A stretch of 64,000 nucleotides of DNA from Dipylidium caninum (taxonomy: Eukaryota > Platyhelminthes > Cestoda > Cyclophyllidea > Dipylidiidae): assembly GCA_017562135.1 (NCBI GenBank), contig QEYB01000588.1, positions 62,001 through 126,000 of the forward strand. Reading direction: 5' to 3'. This document shows positions 59,501-64,000 of the stretch, one piece after another. The stretch's first letter is position 1; each line of letters opens with the position of its first letter. The translations under genes and the position numbers were made by a program. The notes beneath the pieces are model-generated. The model was not told the DNA's origin and made no database searches. It worked only from the letters and a program-made list of their open reading frames with translations.

Positions 59501-62080
59501 ATTTAATGTTTAGTAGGTGAAATGCTTTGGGAGCTCAAATATCCAACAAGAGTAATTTGAATTGGTCGTTGAGCGACCAAGAAGGTCACTACGCCGAATA
59601 TTGGATGAATGCTTAGACGAGGAGGAAAAACTCCTTAAACGCTCTTCATTTTCCCTTATCTCCGACGACACAACCATCTCATATCACGCCACGACACGTC
59701 AATTAAATGTTGACACCGATAAACAATAAACTAAACACGAGCTGGCTCTAAAATGCTTCGAAAAACCTTGAAAAATGAAAATACCACTAGTGATATATGC
59801 TCAGTAGGCAACGCACCATTAGACAAGGCAGAAAGCGTTCCCGACACAAGGCTTTCCGCAATTCATCGCCGTCGTCGCTACTGCTACCATCCTCGGTAGC
59901 ACTATGACGGAGCTGCGGCAGGACGGAGATGAGATTCGCAATTGCCAGACGACCTTTTCCCAGAGGGGGATTCAACACACCCACAGTTGTTGGCATCACA
60001 GGGTAGTGCTGTTGCGGCAATATAAAAAAAGTCGATCAGTCACCTCGCCTCAGGAAGACATAATAGTGCATACCGAGGAGACAATGGTGTTGCCTGATAG
60101 GAGACTGTACAATTTAGGTAGGCGCGGAAGGATAACAGCGGAGGCCAGTGTTTCTACCCGCTTAATCCGCGTCTTCAACAGGGGGCAGTTGTTTTTACTA
60201 ACGAGGGGGTTCACGAAACTGGGTATTTGGGTGTTGAGGATGTTACCGAAGGGAATGTCATACTCGTCCCCAGCACTAGGTGGCATCCCGCTGGGGCTAA
60301 AAAGTAAGAGGGGAAAAGTTAAAGCTATTCAAAGTAATTAGGGCCAAACAGTATGAAATGGGGCTTGTGCTTCCAGCGAGAAAACTCACCATTTGGCTTT
60401 ATCAATACAGGTGAGGAATATGTCGATTGCGGAGTTCCGCGACGCCGGAGACGAAGATTCACCGGAAACGATATCCAACACACGAGCAAGGAATGTCTCA
60501 CTGAAAAGGCGGAGTCAATGATTCTCTTTTAGCACTTGTATGAAGGAGAGGAGGAGAAAAGACACTGAGGTGTAATCAAATAACTAGTCGGTGGAGAAGA
60601 ACCGTAGGTCGTATTTTTAGCAAAAACACGGCTATTTACTATTCGATTGAGACTGAGAATAGACTTTGTTCGACACAAAAATAAATCACTGAGGAGGCAG
60701 AGAACGCAAGCTGACGAAGCAGTAGAGGCGGAGAACAGTTTATTATAGGACGGTAACAATGAATTTTGGGAACAAGAAAAAAGGGAAGTAGAACAGGTCG
60801 AATTTACTGCTTTTTTGGAGTAAAACCGATCTTATTCGTAAAGCCGCTCTAGTTAACGCCACAACACCGCTCACGTGTTCTTCTACTCGAGTTCAACCAA
60901 AATAACAATGTGACACGTAGACGGGGATTTAGGCCTAAAGCACTCATAGTAGGTGGCAGCTTAAAATTAAAATAGTCCAGTTTAGCTCAAAGCACAAAGC
61001 ATGCAGTTTCTCGTGAATAGGCATGAAACGCTGACATCTAAATGATTGACTGTAGAGAGGGTCAAATTGAAATGAAATAGGCGAATGGCGCAAACACCCT
61101 CGAGGCGGCCTTAATTTCGGCTAGTGACGATGATGACAGCCTCAGGAAGGCGCGTTGTACGAAGAGGTGGTGGACAACGCCTGATCACGAATAAACCGGG
61201 AAAGAAAGAAAAGTTGAAACGCATTGGCGACTAACGTTCGTGCGTTGGAACAATTTTCTCTGTGTCGTTGGTCTACTTAAGGCGACTGCGCAAGTCCACA
61301 GTTAGAGAAACTATTAAAAAAGGGTAAAAAGAAGTGCTTTCCGCACCGCATCAATTTCAAAGTGTTGGTTTGTGTTAGACAGGTATAAAAAGCGATTAAT
61401 AATAGTTTAGGAAAACGTATAATTAAAACAGGTGAGACAACAGTGCATAAAATTTGGAAGTGGAGACGCATTCTGACTCCGTTAAATGAAAAACAAGTGG
61501 TGTGACAGAGTAAAATAACATGTTCCCATTTTTTGTTGAAATAAAAACAAGATGTGAAAAAAAAGCAGGCATTGGGACATTTAGGTCACAGTTCCAGTGA
61601 CAAGAACGCAGAAATATGGTGTGGGTTATAACATAAATAATAGTAATGGTTGAACAAAACAATTGACCTCAGACTAAAGTAGGAAGATTTTCGGGGACTC
61701 CATAAAAAAGAAGGAGATGATTCAAGTCACATATTTTTTGCACCAGTAAACCAATAAGCCTGGAGCAACTAGATTTCAGAATAGTGATTGAGTGGTACAA
61801 TCCATGGAGTCATGACACAATCATCAACAAAAGCGGCGTTGCCTCATTTATGAAGTCAAAAGACGAGAGTCTGAAGAACGGACCTCTCAAAGACATCCAA
61901 AACGGTGAGAGACCTTGCCAACAGCGAAGCCTCTGGCGTCTCATTGTTGACAGCAGTGGTGGACGTAGGCGTGGAAATGGCCTCCTCCTCCGCCTCCTCC
62001 TCAGGCTTGTCTGGAGCGTTAAAAGCGACATGATTGCGGTAGATGCCTATCAGCTCGACCAGACAGCGTGCTGCCGATTC
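50551..62080 (-). CDS. PPP6R: Protein phosphatase 6 regulatory subunit (SAPS domain), 5' end outside window
   Basis: Scaffold that recruits the PP6 catalytic subunit. Exons (complement) placed in continuous frame: 61914-62080, 60390-60500, 60074-60296, 59817-60008, 59226-59418, 58174-58297, 56749-56879, 54319-54404; then a C-terminal part with exons starting at 51329 (end between 50972 and 51043) and 50551-50712. SAPS blocks in order: ESAARCLVELIGIYRNHVAF, PTTVGVLNPPLGKGRL, HLFETYAFNSLLHKAVTALF, YLVRHLLDDCHIIEWILRL, YSGYLWQIANLVNSRF and EVLTSWQAFVQRDLGAINEA, matching human PPP6R VGVLxPPLGNxRL, FKYTWNNFLH, HLTRIAN and RWExF. The tail is acidic (DDDDDD, EEEEE) and ends near DDWADFESASFG, like the family's WAxF tail. 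Exons between 54319 and 51329 (the QMTxNFxDQFGF part) and the last exon (candidate near 49800-50060) are unresolved. N-terminal exons lie right of 64000. Confidence 0.85.
54890..56122 (-). pseudogene. Mariner transposon remnant B, composite, in a PPP6R intron
   Basis: The minus strand reads from 56122: a 5' end and helix-turn-helix part nearly the same as remnant A (29763-30095); then a second, more diverged helix-turn-helix unit (SDDDVVETAVEEDPFLAASE, 55612-55770); then FLKRTVSEDGKWITYDQFVG (family VTGDEKWILYDN), QLDDLKAAAQEERLAMFRRK, and FTNFLKGKMCKNDKSIKQ (family F.NFLxGKxFxNDxxIKQ). A 135-codon frame stays open over the last part, but the catalytic middle is frameshifted, so it is inactive. 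It lies between the PPP6R exons at 56749 and 54404. Confidence 0.75.
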
Positions 62081-64000
62081 CTGACGCTAGATGGAAAGAG
62101 TAAAGGCAGAAAGGCACTCGATTAGCAAATAAATGGCAAAAACTTTATTTTTTGATGACGGTAATAAATCATGGGTGAGGATAAGCTATCAAATCATGTG
62201 AAATTTCGAGTTAAGGGGGATAAGGGGAACAGGAAACTGCAGTCATTCACGTATGCAATCCATAAGTCTGATTAATGCTTAAGAAAGCGACAGAATGTAA
62301 ATCAGATTTAGTAGAAAAAGGAAAGAGACTTTTTTATGCCCATCGGTAAAAAAAAGATATTTGTAATGGGAAATTCATCGAAATCTACGACGACGCCACG
62401 CCACCAAGTCGATAAACCGCAAGGTGGAAGAGCTGATACCCCGCTAGGAAAAAAAGTAGGGAGAGATGATCGGAGTACCAAACACCGTGTACATCGGAAA
62501 TCCCCTGACTAACAAGACGATGGATTATGAGAAGCACTGTGTACCTCTTGCATAAGAACTCTACCATTTGCTTATGGACAGAGACGAAAGTGAGTTGGAA
62601 GTACATGAAAAGGATATTCACAGCCCGACATGAAGTTATTAGAAGTGCAAATTCATCCAACCACTCATCCCCTTCCCCTTTCCTAGCATTTTCCCCTTCT
62701 ACTCGAAGGAGTCACAACCTCACCTCAATAGGACGACTTTTGAAGATTGTTTATCCGAATTGACCCATTTGATGAATGGGAGGATGATGAATAGGTACAT
62801 CATCCTCCGTTCACTTTAGCAGGACACATGATTCCGACCACAACACTGACTTAAAACCAGAAAGCCACTAAATTTGTTTCGAGAGTTGTATGCAGACAAG
62901 CGCGCTACTTGTCGGTACGTCAACTCAAACGTCCTCAATGATTGGAGTGGAATAATAGCCGAAGGTTAAAATGAATCGGAGCGAATTCCTGACTAAGTGC
63001 TAAATTTCTGAAATCTAATGTACATCGGCTAAGAGATCTGAGAGAAACAGTGATAAAACAAGCGCTTCCCGATTAAGAAAAAGATTCGTTTCATCTGCGT
63101 GCCCTAAAAGAGAGAAATTTCACCCTAGCGGTTGGTCCAAACAGAAGCCTCCAGTTCCCATGGGGAAAATGAATGCAACTTCCGACGAGAAAAGTCAAAA
63201 TACGCGGAAGTTCAACACTTTTGTGCAAGAAACAAGAATAAAGGAAGCATAACAATTGAGGACACTGTCTGATTTCAACCGTTAAGGCAAAATAGCGCAC
63301 AAGAACAAGAATGCGTTGCGGCATACTTGAATGGAACAACTAAGGGGATAATGGGCAATTGAGCCGAGCCAGACGAGGGATTATGCGATCGCGGTAACGC
63401 ACCGCCCGTCAGCCGCTGACGAGGTCATCTTCATAAAAGGGGAAAGCGAATTCTTGAACAGTTTTTGACATTTAAGGTGATATCCCACTGTATAGACTTG
63501 GGACGCTCTTAGTTAAAGGATAATGTTAGCCAACGAGGGTGAAGAAGATGAAGAATAGGGTCAACATGAATGAAGATGACGGCTCGGAAGAGAGGACATT
63601 CAAAAAACCGAGGTGACTTCACATACCCTCAACAAACTAAAATCTTGACGTCAGGGAGGGTAAAATAGATTGAAATAAGCCTGCATAAGGAATATTCGGT
63701 TAAAGAACATGATTTCAGGGTCCTTCGACAGGGCAGAGAATCACAAGCATTAATTCCCTTAATTGGCGAGATTCCCGACTATTTCACGGTAGCAGATTTC
63801 CACAAAGTAAGTGGCAAAATGTGGATATGGGGACACGGTGAGAGAAATGCGAAGAGAATTTAAGTCCGATGGTTTCGAAAGGTTGATTTCTTATTTAAGA
63901 AGGATAATACGTTTCGGTTGAATGGAACACTTGCGCCGTTCAACATGAACTCACAAAATTACATATGCTGGTTTGTTTTAATGTGTGGTGGCTCTCACAG
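62081..64000. other. PPP6R upstream intron to window end
   Basis: No further SAPS-domain exon was found on the minus strand and no other gene on the plus strand. Most simply this is intron before the first visible PPP6R exon. ORFs at 62385-62660 and 63091-63339 (minus) show no motif. Confidence 0.4.

Overview
This is animal (metazoan) nuclear DNA, most likely from a parasitic flatworm and probably a tapeworm (Cestoda). I infer this from interrupted genes with GT..AG introns, repeated use of ultra-short introns of about 26-35 bases, start codons placed directly behind a splice-acceptor AG (as expected for flatworm spliced-leader addition), and decayed mariner transposons in introns. No bacterial, phage or organellar feature is visible, and I see no rRNA or tRNA gene and no CRISPR array.

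Layout from left to right. (1) 257-852, minus: three exons of the m6A-writer subunit WTAP/Fl(2)d, running off the left edge. (2) 3238-4251, plus: a five-exon E2 ubiquitin-conjugating enzyme of the UBE2C/UbcH10 type, with one base missing in the HPN motif. (3) 5953-20054, minus: an AP180/CALM clathrin-assembly protein with a compact ANTH-domain part (ten exons in 1.6 kb) and a spread-out clathrin-binding tail. (4) 21083-21519, plus: three exons of an unrecognised gene, about 300 bp upstream of (5) 21859-31610, plus: a complete 13-exon tRNA-dihydrouridine synthase 2 (DUS2) whose introns carry two mariner remnants. (6) 31611-37077: no gene recognised; holds a large imperfect inverted repeat. (7) 37078-44930, minus: a kainate-like ionotropic glutamate receptor subunit. 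(8) 44931-49800: no gene recognised. (9) 50551-62080, minus: a SAPS-domain regulatory subunit of protein phosphatase 6 (PPP6R), whose 5' part lies beyond the right edge and which has a composite mariner copy in one intron.

The genes are housekeeping or neuronal (RNA modification, cell cycle, endocytosis, glutamate signalling, phosphatase regulation) and do not form a pathway. The unusual material is structural: ultra-short introns, candidate trans-splice sites and a possible two-gene operon (4)-(5), frame-preserving cassette exons in AP180, mariner-derived elements of at least two lineages, and a terminal-inverted-repeat mini-element in AP180 introns. Exon boundaries were placed by hand using reading-frame continuity and GT/AG sites. 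No transcript data or database search was available. I did not find a previously undescribed multi-gene system here.
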